NCBI GenBank assembly: GCA_964449305.1
Contig: CAYUYM010000037.1
Location: 1-20,557, forward strand
DNA: 20,557 nt
Source: CAYUYM01 sp964449305
Lineage (GTDB): Bacteria > Bacteroidota > Ignavibacteria > SZUA-365 > CAYQST01
Direction of reading: 5' to 3'
In this document: positions 8,932 through 15,852 of the stretch, one piece after another
Layout: every line of letters starts with the position of its first letter
Position numbering within the stretch: the first letter of the stretch is position 1
Notes under the pieces: generated by a model
What the model saw: the letters and a program-made list of their open reading frames with translations, nothing else
What the model was told of the DNA's origin: nothing
Databases searched by the model: none
Program-made: the position numbers and the translations under genes

Positions 8932-10002
8932 ATGACACCACATTCCGCCCTCCGTTCCCTGCTCTTCGCGATCGTCCTCGGCATCACGGCCGTGGGCTGC
9001 GGCGACACTTTTTCCACCTCCGATCTGGGCATCACGAAGCCGGAGGAAAAGTTTGGTGACACGACCTACGTCATGCAGACGCCCATATGGACGGGCTTCA
9101 ACAAACCCACCGACATCCTTGTCGGCAACGAGCCGTTCATCTATGTGGCCGATGCCGGCAACAACCGCATCGTGATGCTGGACCTCTCCGGAGCCGTTGT
9201 CGGCGCATCGGGCTACATCCGGAACCCGGTGGCCATCACCCAGGATCACCGCCTGAACCTCCTCGTCTGCGGGGAGTTCGACACCACCATCAATGGGCAG
9301 GCGGCCACCTTCGGCGCCATCTTCCGCATCGACATGTACGCAGCCCGGCATTCCATTGCGGACGCCCAGGTACGGCGCGTGTTCTTTGAACCGACCAATG
9401 CGCTGCGCCGCTACACCGGCATTGCCGCCCTCGCCGACAACGCCTATTATGTGACACGCACCGGTCCTAACAACACGAGCATCATCGATCCCGACGATGC
9501 CGTGATGATGTTCGATGCGCTGGATCATGTCCGCGCCAAGGAGTACTGGCCCACGCTTGCAGTGGATGGCACGGGGCTCGCAACCATCACCTCACCGACG
9601 AGCATCACCGCCTTTCTCAAGCCCACCACCGACTTCATCTTCACGCAGAAGGGCACGAAGTCCTTCTTCCGCACACAGTGGATGACGCAGCGCACTACGG
9701 GTGACGTGACCCAATGGGAGAGTTTCTACACCCCTGCACGCGACGGCGCCATCGACTTCCTCCAGGTCGGCCTCTTCCAGACCCCGGAGGACGTCACCGT
9801 GGACGGTTCCGGCAACGTCTATGTGGTGGATGCATCGTTGAACGCAATGATCAGGTTCAACAGCTCGGGGTTCATCTCCCAGCGCATCACCAGGGATCTG
9901 AAGGCCCCGGGCGGGGTTGCATTTTTCGACAAAACCCTGTACATAGCTGATACGGGAAACGATCGGATTCTCCGCTACATCCTTTCCACCGACATCCGCT
10001 GA
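8932..10002 (+). CDS. NHL-repeat (beta-propeller) lipoprotein
   Basis: 356 residues with an N-terminal lipoprotein signal and lipobox AVGC (Cys23). Three NHL-type repeats are visible: residues about 55-88 (KPTDILVGNEPFIYVADAGN), about 283-316 (TPEDVTVDGSGNVYVVDAS) and about 323-352 (GGVAFFDKTLYIADTGNDRI). Repeats between them are more divergent, but the length suits a six-bladed propeller. NHL propellers usually mediate protein or ligand binding, and some are enzymes. No catalytic residues are evident here. It is the last gene of the surface-protein cluster, with 32 nt to the next gene and no terminator visible in between. Confidence 0.85.
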   Translation: MTPHSALRSLLFAIVLGITAVGCGDTFSTSDLGITKPEEKFGDTTYVMQTPIWTGFNKPTDILVGNEPFIYVADAGNNRIVMLDLSGAVVGASGYIRNPVAITQDHRLNLLVCGEFDTTINGQAATFGAIFRIDMYAARHSIADAQVRRVFFEPTNALRRYTGIAALADNAYYVTRTGPNNTSIIDPDDAVMMFDALDHVRAKEYWPTLAVDGTGLATITSPTSITAFLKPTTDFIFTQKGTKSFFRTQWMTQRTTGDVTQWESFYTPARDGAIDFLQVGLFQTPEDVTVDGSGNVYVVDASLNAMIRFNSSGFISQRITRDLKAPGGVAFFDKTLYIADTGNDRILRYILSTDIR

Positions 10003-10034
10003 TCCACTCATTCACGCACATCACCCCCACGCAC

Positions 10035-10322
10035 ATGGAAAAAAGCTTCATCATCATGGTCATCAATCTGCGGAAGCAGTCCGCAGTCACGGCACAGAAA
10101 ATCCTCACCGAATGGGGATGCCTCATCAAGACACGTCTCGGCCTGCACGACGGCGTGCTCGACAACTGCACGGAGACCGGCACACTGTTTCTCGAGCTTG
10201 TCGGCGAACACGACAAGCACATCGAGCTGGCGCGCAAGCTCAACCTCGTTCCAGGTGTCACCGCCCAGCACATCATCCTCCCGGTGGAGGGTGACGATGA
10301 TCTGAGCGCCCACGCCTGCTGA
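10035..10322 (+). CDS. Small ACT-like (TM1266-like) protein, putative regulator
   Basis: 95 residues with no signal peptide. The pattern is one ferredoxin-like (beta-alpha-beta) unit: IIMVINLR, AQKILTEWGCLIKTRLGL, LFLELVGEH, ELARKLNLVPGVTAQHIIL. It resembles the TM1266 family of ACT/NikR-C-like proteins, often called iron-only hydrogenase system regulators, in which the ends IIxGRMGI and LxxLPGVxVK are conserved. No hydrogenase gene is seen in the window. Its position 40 nt before iorA suggests a role linked to arylpyruvate or amino-acid metabolism, perhaps as an amino-acid sensor. The family assignment is by eye. Confidence 0.65.
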   Translation: MEKSFIIMVINLRKQSAVTAQKILTEWGCLIKTRLGLHDGVLDNCTETGTLFLELVGEHDKHIELARKLNLVPGVTAQHIILPVEGDDDLSAHAC

Positions 10323-10362
10323 CACCGACCCCACCCATTCCCTCATACACAAAGGACATTCA

Positions 10363-11961
10363 ATGAAACGAATGATGCTGCTTGGTGACGAGGCGGTGGC
10401 CCAGGGTGCGCTCGACGCCGGTCTGACCGGCGTCTACGCCTATCCCGGAACCCCGTCCACCGAGATCACCGAATACATTCAGCATTCAAAGGAGGCACGC
10501 GAACGCGGCGTGCATTCACAGTGGTCGGCAAACGAGAAGACGGCGATGGAGGCGGCGCTCGGCATGTCGTACGCCGGCAAACGTGCCATGGCCTGCATGA
10601 AGCATGTCGGCCTCAACGTGGCCGCAGACGGCTTTGTCAACGCGGCGATCACTGGTGTCAACGGCGGACTGATCGTGGTCGCCGCCGACGATCCCTCGAT
10701 GCACAGCTCGCAGAACGAGCAGGACTCACGCTTCTACGGCAAGTTCGCCCTCATCCCGATTCTGGAACCATCCAACCAGCAGGAAGCCTACGACGCAATG
10801 TACCACGGCTTTGAGCTGTCGGAACGCCTTGGGGTCCCGGTTCTCCTGCGCATCACCACGCGCCTCGCTCACTCCCGCGCCGCTGTCGCCCTCCGGGACA
10901 GGCGCGACGAAAACGATCTGCGCCTCCCCGCGGACAAGCGTCAATTCGTGCTTCTGCCAGCCATCGCGCGCCGGAACTACGCCAGCCTTCTCGAAAAGCA
11001 GAAGGTGTTCGAGGACGAATCGGAGACGTCCCCATTCAACGTGTACTTCGACGGCGCAGACAAATCCCTTGGCATCATCGCCTGCGGCATCGGGTACAAC
11101 TACCTCATGGAGAACTTCCAGGACGGCTGCCCGCATCCCGTTCTCAAGATCAGTCAATACCCACTGCCCCGGAAGCTGATCAAGCGCATGCTCACCGAGT
11201 GTGGTGCTGTTCTGATGCTTGAGGAGGGCGCCCCCTTCGTCGAGGAACAGATCCGCGGCCTCATGGATGAGACCTACGCCATCCGTGGCCGCCTCGATGG
11301 CGTCATCCCCCGTGCCGGCGAGCTCAACCCCATCATCGTCGCATCGGCTCTGGGCCTGACCGCATCGCAGGGGCCGGATGTTCCGGAGATCGTCGCCCCG
11401 CGTCCGCCGGTTCTGTGCAAGGGCTGCCCGCACATCGATTCCTACAACGCCCTGAACGACGCCCTCACCCGCTACGAGGCGGGGCGTGTGTTCAGCGACA
11501 TCGGCTGCTACACCCTGGGTGCTCTGCCACCGTTCAATTCCATCAACTCCTGCGTGGACATGGGTGCATCCATCACCATGGCCAAGGGTGCTGCGGATGC
11601 CGGCCTTGTCCCCGCAGTGGCCGTGATCGGCGATTCCACATTCACCCACTCCGGCATCACCGGCCTGCTCGATGCCGTGCTGGAGGACTCACCGATCACC
11701 GTGTTCATTCTCGACAACGAAACCACGGCCATGACCGGCGGTCAACACTCGCATGCACTCGGGAAGCTGGAGAACATCGTGCGCGGTCTGGGGGTGAAGG
11801 AGGAGCATCTGCACATCCTCGAACCGCTCAAGCGCAATCATCAGGACAATGTGGATATCGTGGCCCGCGAGCTGGAACACCGGGGCCTTTCGGTCATCAT
11901 CCAACGCCGTGAGTGCATCGTGACGGCATCGGCAGGAAAGAAGGAGGGGGTGAAAGCATGA
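10363..11961 (+). CDS. iorA: Indolepyruvate oxidoreductase alpha subunit, lacking the ferredoxin domain
   Basis: 532 residues. This subunit binds thiamine diphosphate and, with IorB, oxidatively decarboxylates aryl-pyruvates from Trp, Phe and Tyr transamination to aryl-acetyl-CoA. The N-terminal pyrimidine-binding domain shows AYPGTPSTEI (26-35) and the SANEKTA segment with Glu58. The family motif CKGCPH is at 352-357, SDIGCYTLG at 378-386, and the diphosphate-binding motif runs from GDST (423) to DNETTAMTGG (451-460). Archaeal IorA proteins are about 100 residues longer, with two C-terminal [4Fe-4S] clusters. This one stops after RRECIV and a short basic tail with no Cys-rich motif. The end overlaps iorB by 4 nt (ATGA), so the short form is real rather than a frameshift. 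Start ATG 10363 has AAAGGA upstream. Confidence 0.93.
   Translation: MKRMMLLGDEAVAQGALDAGLTGVYAYPGTPSTEITEYIQHSKEARERGVHSQWSANEKTAMEAALGMSYAGKRAMACMKHVGLNVAADGFVNAAITGVNGGLIVVAADDPSMHSSQNEQDSRFYGKFALIPILEPSNQQEAYDAMYHGFELSERLGVPVLLRITTRLAHSRAAVALRDRRDENDLRLPADKRQFVLLPAIARRNYASLLEKQKVFEDESETSPFNVYFDGADKSLGIIACGIGYNYLMENFQDGCPHPVLKISQYPLPRKLIKRMLTECGAVLMLEEGAPFVEEQIRGLMDETYAIRGRLDGVIPRAGELNPIIVASALGLTASQGPDVPEIVAPRPPVLCKGCPHIDSYNALNDALTRYEAGRVFSDIGCYTLGALPPFNSINSCVDMGASITMAKGAADAGLVPAVAVIGDSTFTHSGITGLLDAVLEDSPITVFILDNETTAMTGGQHSHALGKLENIVRGLGVKEEHLHILEPLKRNHQDNVDIVARELEHRGLSVIIQRRECIVTASAGKKEGVKA
11943..11947 (+). promoter_or_regulatory. Shine-Dalgarno deciding the iorB start
   Basis: GGAGG lies inside the last codons of iorA, 10 nt before ATG 11958. 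It supports ATG 11958 over the in-frame upstream ATG at 11913, which would add 15 residues of non-conserved sequence. Confidence 0.6.
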
Positions 11962-12545
11962 AACGCGACATCATTCTCGCCGGCGTCGGCGGGCAGGGCA
12001 TCCTCACCATCGCCACGATCATCGGCCACACCGCCGTGGAGCGCGGGCTGCAACTCAAGCAGGCCGAGGTTCACGGCATGTCGCAGCGCGGTGGTGACGT
12101 TCAGTCGCACCTGCGCTATGCGGATCACGAGATCTACTCGGATCTCATCCCCCACGCCCATGCTGATCTCATCATCTCCGTGGAACCGATGGAATCCCTG
12201 CGCTACCTGCCCTATCTGGCCCCCGATGGCTGGATCATCGCGAACAAGACGCCCTATGTCAACATCATGAACTATCCGCCGGTGGAGACCGTCTGGAGCA
12301 CCATCGAGAACTTCCCGAACTCCATCCTTGTGGATGGCGAGGGGCTCGCCCGCGAGGTGGCGAACTCCCGGGCGATGAACATCGTCATCCTGGGTGCAGC
12401 CTCCCATCACCTCGCCCTGGAGCCGGAGGATCTGGAGCACGCCATCTCCGTCATCTTCGCAAGGAAGGGGGACCCCATAGTCCAGGCCAACCTCAAGGCC
12501 TTCCGGGCCGGTCGGGCCTTCGCAGAAGCTCATCAGCATGCATGA
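11958..12545 (+). CDS. iorB: Indolepyruvate oxidoreductase beta subunit
   Basis: 195 residues of the pyruvate:ferredoxin oxidoreductase gamma-domain family. The N-terminus DIILAGVGGQGILTIATIIG and the following AEVHGMSQRGGDVQSHLRY are hallmarks of IorB and related gamma subunits, and length matches the usual 190-200. It pairs with IorA to form the aryl-pyruvate oxidoreductase in the cytoplasm. The start is set by the ATGA overlap with iorA and by GGAGG at 11943. Transcription stops just after it at the hairpin 12553-12581. Confidence 0.93.
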   Translation: MKRDIILAGVGGQGILTIATIIGHTAVERGLQLKQAEVHGMSQRGGDVQSHLRYADHEIYSDLIPHAHADLIISVEPMESLRYLPYLAPDGWIIANKTPYVNIMNYPPVETVWSTIENFPNSILVDGEGLAREVANSRAMNIVILGAASHHLALEPEDLEHAISVIFARKGDPIVQANLKAFRAGRAFAEAHQHA

Positions 12546-12552
12546 ACGAAAC

Positions 12553-12581
12553 AGCCCCGCCACGTGCGGGGCTTTTCATTT
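12553..12581 (+). terminator. Intrinsic terminator after iorB
   Basis: A perfect 8-bp GC-rich stem (AGCCCCGC at 12553-12560 with GCGGGGCT at 12566-12573), loop CACGT, followed by the T-rich tail TTTCATTT. It lies 7 nt after the iorB stop and separates the ior genes from the sigma-factor cassette. Confidence 0.88.
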
Positions 12582-12603
12582 GCCCCTCGGAGAGTGAGCG
12601 ATT

Positions 12604-12631
12604 AAACCTGACAGCACAGTGGCGTGTCTGA
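12604..12631 (+). promoter_or_regulatory. Putative ECF (sigma-E-like) autoregulatory promoter
   Basis: AAACCT (12604-12609) and TCTGA (12627-12631) are separated by 17 nt. The sigma-E/AlgU consensus is GAACTT-N16-17-TCTGA, so the -10 matches fully and the -35 matches 4 of 6. The site is 28 nt before the ECF sigma gene and after a terminator, where an autoregulated promoter is expected. The specificity of this ECF factor is unknown, so the call is tentative. Confidence 0.4.
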
Positions 12632-12658
12632 ACGATGTGAACGTCACCACAAGGAATA

Positions 12659-13210
12659 ATGCCCGACACCACCGACAACGATCTCATCATCGCTTCCAGG
12701 AATGGCGACCGCCAGGCGTTCAACATGCTGGTCCTGAAGCATCAGTCGATGGTTCATCGCGTCATCTCCCGGATGGTGGACGATCACGACGTGGCACAGG
12801 ATCTGACACAGGATGTCTTCATCAAGGCGTGGCTGTCCATGAATGCATTTCGTGGTGACTCTCTCGTGAGCACGTGGCTCTACCGCATCGCCACCAATCT
12901 CACACTCAACCATCTCCGGCGGCAGAGCCTGCGAACCTTCTTCCGCCTCGATGGCACGGAGCATCTGGACATCCCGGATAACAACGACGGCGCTGATGTC
13001 CAACTTGAGAAAAGCGAGCAGCGGCGGCTGATCCAGGAGGCGATGGAGCGCCTGCCGCACAAACAGCGCGCCGTGTTTGTGTTGCGCTACTTCGAGGAAC
13101 TGCCCTATGCCGACATCAGCACCATTCTCGAGACCTCGGTCGGCGCGCTGAAGGCGAATTACTTTCATGCCGTGAGGAAAATCCAGGAGCATGTGCGCCA
13201 TGCCATGTGA
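12659..13210 (+). CDS. ECF-type RNA polymerase sigma factor
   Basis: 183 residues, the normal size for the group. Region 2 covers about residues 20-88, with DVAQDLTQDVFIKAWLSM (44-61) and STWLYRIATNLTLNHLRR (71-88). A variable acidic linker follows, and region 4 lies at about 120-175 (LPHKQRAVFVLRYFEELPY, then a helix-turn-helix ending ALKANYFHAVRKIQ). It directs RNA polymerase to stress or envelope genes when its anti-sigma factor releases it. AAGGA at 12651-12655 precedes ATG 12659. The stop overlaps the next gene by 11 nt, which is usual for sigma/anti-sigma pairs. Confidence 0.95.
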   Translation: MPDTTDNDLIIASRNGDRQAFNMLVLKHQSMVHRVISRMVDDHDVAQDLTQDVFIKAWLSMNAFRGDSLVSTWLYRIATNLTLNHLRRQSLRTFFRLDGTEHLDIPDNNDGADVQLEKSEQRRLIQEAMERLPHKQRAVFVLRYFEELPYADISTILETSVGALKANYFHAVRKIQEHVRHAM

Positions 13211-13838
13211 CAACATCACCCCCCTGCTGCCTGACCATTGCACCCGGATGCTGGACGAAGCGACGAGCGCGCGTGTTGAGCGACACCTCGCCAGCTGCCC
13301 CGACTGCGCGGCCATGGCGGCCGACCTCTCCGCACTGTTCCACGAACTCGACGCACTCAAGCGCCTGCACGCAGGCAGCACACCCCGGCATGAGCTGGTG
13401 ACCGCCGTCAACGCCGGCATCGATGCACGGCAGCGCAGAGAGATGCGCATCCACCACCCTCTGCGCTTCGCAGCCGGCCTCGCCGCCGGGGTGCTTCTCA
13501 TCGTCGGGATCGGCATGGTCGGCAACCTGCTCCCCGCCGGTGGCATCGGCGCCCCCCCCTCCATGCTCCTGTCCCTCATCGACCCCTCGGACTCCATGGC
13601 AGTGCGCAGTGTGGAACAGTTTGTGGACGAGCACCAGGACGTCGCATTCGCCTGGCACGACTTCGAGACCCAGGAAACCGGCGGTCTCGCTGACAGCACC
13701 CTTGCCGAGGCGATGTTCGCCGACGTCCCCTACGAGGACGTCGTCATCGCAGCCGGCTCCTACATCGGCACCGATGCGGTGCTCGACTTCATCCCCTCCG
13801 AATCCGTCCCATCGAACGACAGCAGGATACAGCCATGA
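13200..13838 (+). CDS. Zinc-finger transmembrane anti-sigma factor
   Basis: 212 residues from ATG 13200 (ATG 13191, three codons earlier, is also possible). The N-terminal cytoplasmic part carries the zf-HC2/ZAS motif His-x3-Cys-x2-Cys (H29, C33, C36 in RHLASCPDC), with C3, H13 or C14 as the likely further ligand. A single membrane helix spans about residues 90-111 (FAAGLAAGVLLIVGIGMVG). The C-terminal 100 residues would lie in the periplasm and match no family I know. It should hold the upstream ECF factor at the membrane and release it on an envelope or redox signal. It overlaps the sigma gene by 11 nt and the next gene by 4 nt (ATGA). Confidence 0.88.
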   Translation: MPCDNITPLLPDHCTRMLDEATSARVERHLASCPDCAAMAADLSALFHELDALKRLHAGSTPRHELVTAVNAGIDARQRREMRIHHPLRFAAGLAAGVLLIVGIGMVGNLLPAGGIGAPPSMLLSLIDPSDSMAVRSVEQFVDEHQDVAFAWHDFETQETGGLADSTLAEAMFADVPYEDVVIAAGSYIGTDAVLDFIPSESVPSNDSRIQP

Positions 13839-14314
13839 ACCACCGCCTTCTCCTCCCCTTCTTGCTGACCCTCCTTGTCCTTCCCCTGCGCGTGGCAGTG
13901 GCACAGGAGGACGATGCACCTCCAGAAGCCCGCAAACGACTCGAGGAATACCGCAAGGTCAAGCTTCTCGAGGCGCTCACACTCACCGACGAGCAGATGG
14001 TGAAGCTGCTCGCTCGCGAACGGGAGTTTCGCGATGCACAGCAGGCGGCAGCCGGCGCACGCCGGGAAAGCCTTGAGCGCCTGAAAGGCCTCATCGACCG
14101 CAAAGCGCCCGACGAGGAGCTCCTGCGAGAAATGGCAACTGTCGAGAAGCTCCGGCTCGACCAGGTCGCCCGGCACAAGGATTTCGGGAATTCCCTCCGT
14201 GAGTTCCTCACCGTCCGTCAGGTGGCGGAATACCAGGTGTTCGAGGAATCCTTCATGCGCGAGGTGCGGCGCCTGCTCCGCGATATGCGATCACACCGGG
14301 GGCGACGGAACTGA
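13835..14314 (+). CDS. Periplasmic Spy/CpxP-like stress protein
   Basis: 159 residues. The signal peptide ends at about residue 23 (AVA/Q). The mature protein is almost entirely charged helix and carries two LTxxQ motifs, LTDEQ (50-54) and LTVRQ (125-129), the hallmark of the Spy/CpxP/heavy-metal-resistance family. In that family the helical hairpin acts as a periplasmic chaperone or as a sensor that reports to signalling proteins. Co-translation with the anti-sigma factor suggests it is both a target and a feedback partner of the ECF circuit. The exact inducing stress is not visible. Confidence 0.75.
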   Translation: MNHRLLLPFLLTLLVLPLRVAVAQEDDAPPEARKRLEEYRKVKLLEALTLTDEQMVKLLAREREFRDAQQAAAGARRESLERLKGLIDRKAPDEELLREMATVEKLRLDQVARHKDFGNSLREFLTVRQVAEYQVFEESFMREVRRLLRDMRSHRGRRN

Positions 14315-14328
14315 CCGGGCGCGCTGCG

Positions 14329-15597
14329 TCAATGGAAGCGATCGCTGATGTACTGCAGGGCCTCGCTGATGTTGAGTGACGCGGAGGCGGGGCCGACACG
14401 GATGTAGAATTCCTCGTCAAAACCCTTCTGTCGCAGAAACGCCGGCCGCGTCGCTGGCGTGCAGCAGATGATGCAGATCCGCTTGTCGGCCAGTGTGGCC
14501 AGCTCCGCTGTGATGAACGGCGTCATGTCCTGCCCGAGGGAGGCTTTGACAAGGTTCCAGAAGTGCAGGAGAAACTTGTCGTCGTTGGGGAAATCGTCGA
14601 GCTCGATACCCACCGGACTGCCGTCGTCGGCCACACCAATGATGAGCGTGCCACCATCGGAGTTGAGAAATGCGGTGATGGTCTTGAGTGAGGCATGCTC
14701 AATCGCCGGATCCTTCTTTTCCGCCTTGAGGTTCCAGCGCAATGTGGACTTGAATTCCTGATGAAACCCCTCCCCGCGGGCGATCAGCGCACCGGGCGAT
14801 GGATCCGTATCTGGAGCGGCCGGGGCACCCTGGACGTAGTCGATCACGCTCAGGGCATCCATGCAGAAATCGGACAGTGATGACCGTGGTTCCCCGGTGG
14901 TCGCGGCGGTGTATCCCTCGAACCGCGCGTCTGCGGGGATGCGGGCCATGGACCGCGCTGCGAGCACGATCGCCGCGGCGGCATATGCGGTGGCGTTGAG
15001 GCGCCCTTCCACCAGCATGAGCGGCAGGATGATGCCCGCACCATGCTGGAGATGAAGGTACAGCACACCCGCCTTGCGTGCCGTTGAGAGACGCGACCAG
15101 CGTTCCACAATGTGTCGTAGCAATTCCTCCGGAAGTTCGGCCCGGAGATTCGGCAGCGGCAGCCCGGCTTCCTGGATCATCTGGTACAGCCTCTGGAATA
15201 TTCCCGGCAGGACATCGGCGGAGAGGGTGAGCATGGCAGGCTCCACCTGGCCCTCTCCTTCGTTCACCACACCGACACCGCGTTTCAATGCCGGGCCGGG
15301 ATCCTCCCGGACAAAGCCCGCAACCACAGCAGCGAGCCCGTCTGGTGCAGGGGTGACGAGGTCCGTCTCGACGGAGAAGATCTGCCAGGCACGCGAGGCG
15401 GACTTCACCGGCGAATCGTTGAACAGGACATCGACCATGATGTCCTCAAGCACACGTCGGTTGGTGGACCAGCAGGGTCTGCCGCCGATGGTCGTGAATG
15501 GGTCACCCTGGTGGTTGAGGAGGAAGCCGGTGTCGTGCAGGGCGATGTCGAAGTCCGACGGGTCGTAACGACCATCGGAAGGGGGCGATGCGCACAT
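14329..15597 (-). CDS. Protein with C-terminal AlbA_2/Schlafen-type ATP-binding domain
   Basis: 422 residues from ATG 15597. An in-frame GTG at 15654 lies in the tRNA terminator hairpin, and its extra residues look non-coding. The last 150 residues form an AlbA_2 (Schlafen-like) domain: EGFHQEFKSTLRWN, ASLKTITAFLNSDGGTLIIG, VADDGSPVGIELD, and EEFYIRVGPASASLN near the end. These residues bind nucleotide or nucleic acid in related proteins. The N-terminal 270 residues have no clear match. A stretch reading LPLMLVEGRLNATAYAAAA faintly recalls the ATP12 chaperone family but is not enough for a call. The gene lies 65 nt downstream of tRNA-Gly on the same strand and converges with the Spy-like gene, with 14 nt between the stops. 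Function is unknown. Confidence 0.8.
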   Translation of the reverse strand: MCASPPSDGRYDPSDFDIALHDTGFLLNHQGDPFTTIGGRPCWSTNRRVLEDIMVDVLFNDSPVKSASRAWQIFSVETDLVTPAPDGLAAVVAGFVREDPGPALKRGVGVVNEGEGQVEPAMLTLSADVLPGIFQRLYQMIQEAGLPLPNLRAELPEELLRHIVERWSRLSTARKAGVLYLHLQHGAGIILPLMLVEGRLNATAYAAAAIVLAARSMARIPADARFEGYTAATTGEPRSSLSDFCMDALSVIDYVQGAPAAPDTDPSPGALIARGEGFHQEFKSTLRWNLKAEKKDPAIEHASLKTITAFLNSDGGTLIIGVADDGSPVGIELDDFPNDDKFLLHFWNLVKASLGQDMTPFITAELATLADKRICIICCTPATRPAFLRQKGFDEEFYIRVGPASASLNISEALQYISDRFH

Positions 15598-15631
15598 GGT
15601 GGTCCGGAATGGTGGGATGAATGGGGGCAAA

Positions 15632-15660
15632 GCAAAAACCGCACATTTCTGCACGGTTTT
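15632..15660 (-). terminator. Terminator of tRNA-Gly
   Basis: On the minus strand an 11-bp stem (AAAACCGTGCA with TGTGCGGTTTT, two G-T wobbles) closes on a GAAA tetraloop and ends in a T-run. It starts 2 nt after the tRNA 3' end. Because both arms end in A/T runs it could act in either direction. The AlbA_2 gene starts 35 nt further on and would rely on read-through or its own promoter. Confidence 0.8.
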
Positions 15661-15661
15661 G

Positions 15662-15734
15662 AGCGGGAAACGAGACTCGAACTCGCGACTTCAACCTTGG
15701 CAAGGTTGCGCTCTACCAACTGAGCTATTCCCGC
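15662..15734 (-). tRNA. tRNA-Gly (anticodon GCC)
   Basis: The cloverleaf folds completely: acceptor GCGGGAA/TTCCCGC, D arm GCTC...GAGC, anticodon stem CAACC/GGTTG around loop TTGCCAA (anticodon GCC), and T loop TTCGAGT. It is 73 nt long with discriminator T, and CCA is not encoded, so it must be added after transcription. A Bacteroidetes-type promoter (15769-15799) and a terminator (15632-15660) flank it. Confidence 0.97.
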
Positions 15735-15768
15735 AGGAAATCCTGATGTGAGCGCCATCAGAACATGA

Positions 15769-15799
15769 CAAATATAGCAATTCTCCATGTTCGATGCAA
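15769..15799 (-). promoter_or_regulatory. Bacteroidetes-type promoter of tRNA-Gly
   Basis: On the minus strand TTG (15797-15799) is followed after exactly 20 nt by TATATTTG (15769-15776), an exact match to the -33/-7 pattern TTG...TAnnTTTG of the primary sigma factor in Bacteroidetes. The -7 element is 34 nt from the tRNA 5' end, which allows a short leader. Confidence 0.75.
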
Positions 15800-15814
15800 T
15801 TCTTTCATCCGGAA

Positions 15815-15850
15815 ACTCGGATTTTCTTTGCGGACTTGTGCCTTCCGAGT
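15815..15850 (-). terminator. Possible weak terminator after the response regulator gene
   Basis: ACTCGGA/TCCGAGT forms a 7-bp stem with a 22-nt loop just after the response regulator stop, followed only by TTTCC. The long loop and short T-run make it a weak candidate. It overlaps the region upstream of the tRNA promoter. Confidence 0.3.
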
Positions 15851-15852
15851 GA

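Noticed and set aside
14315..14328. A bidirectional terminator between the convergent Spy-like and AlbA_2 genes
   Set aside because: The 14-nt gap and its flanks show no convincing stem and no T-run.
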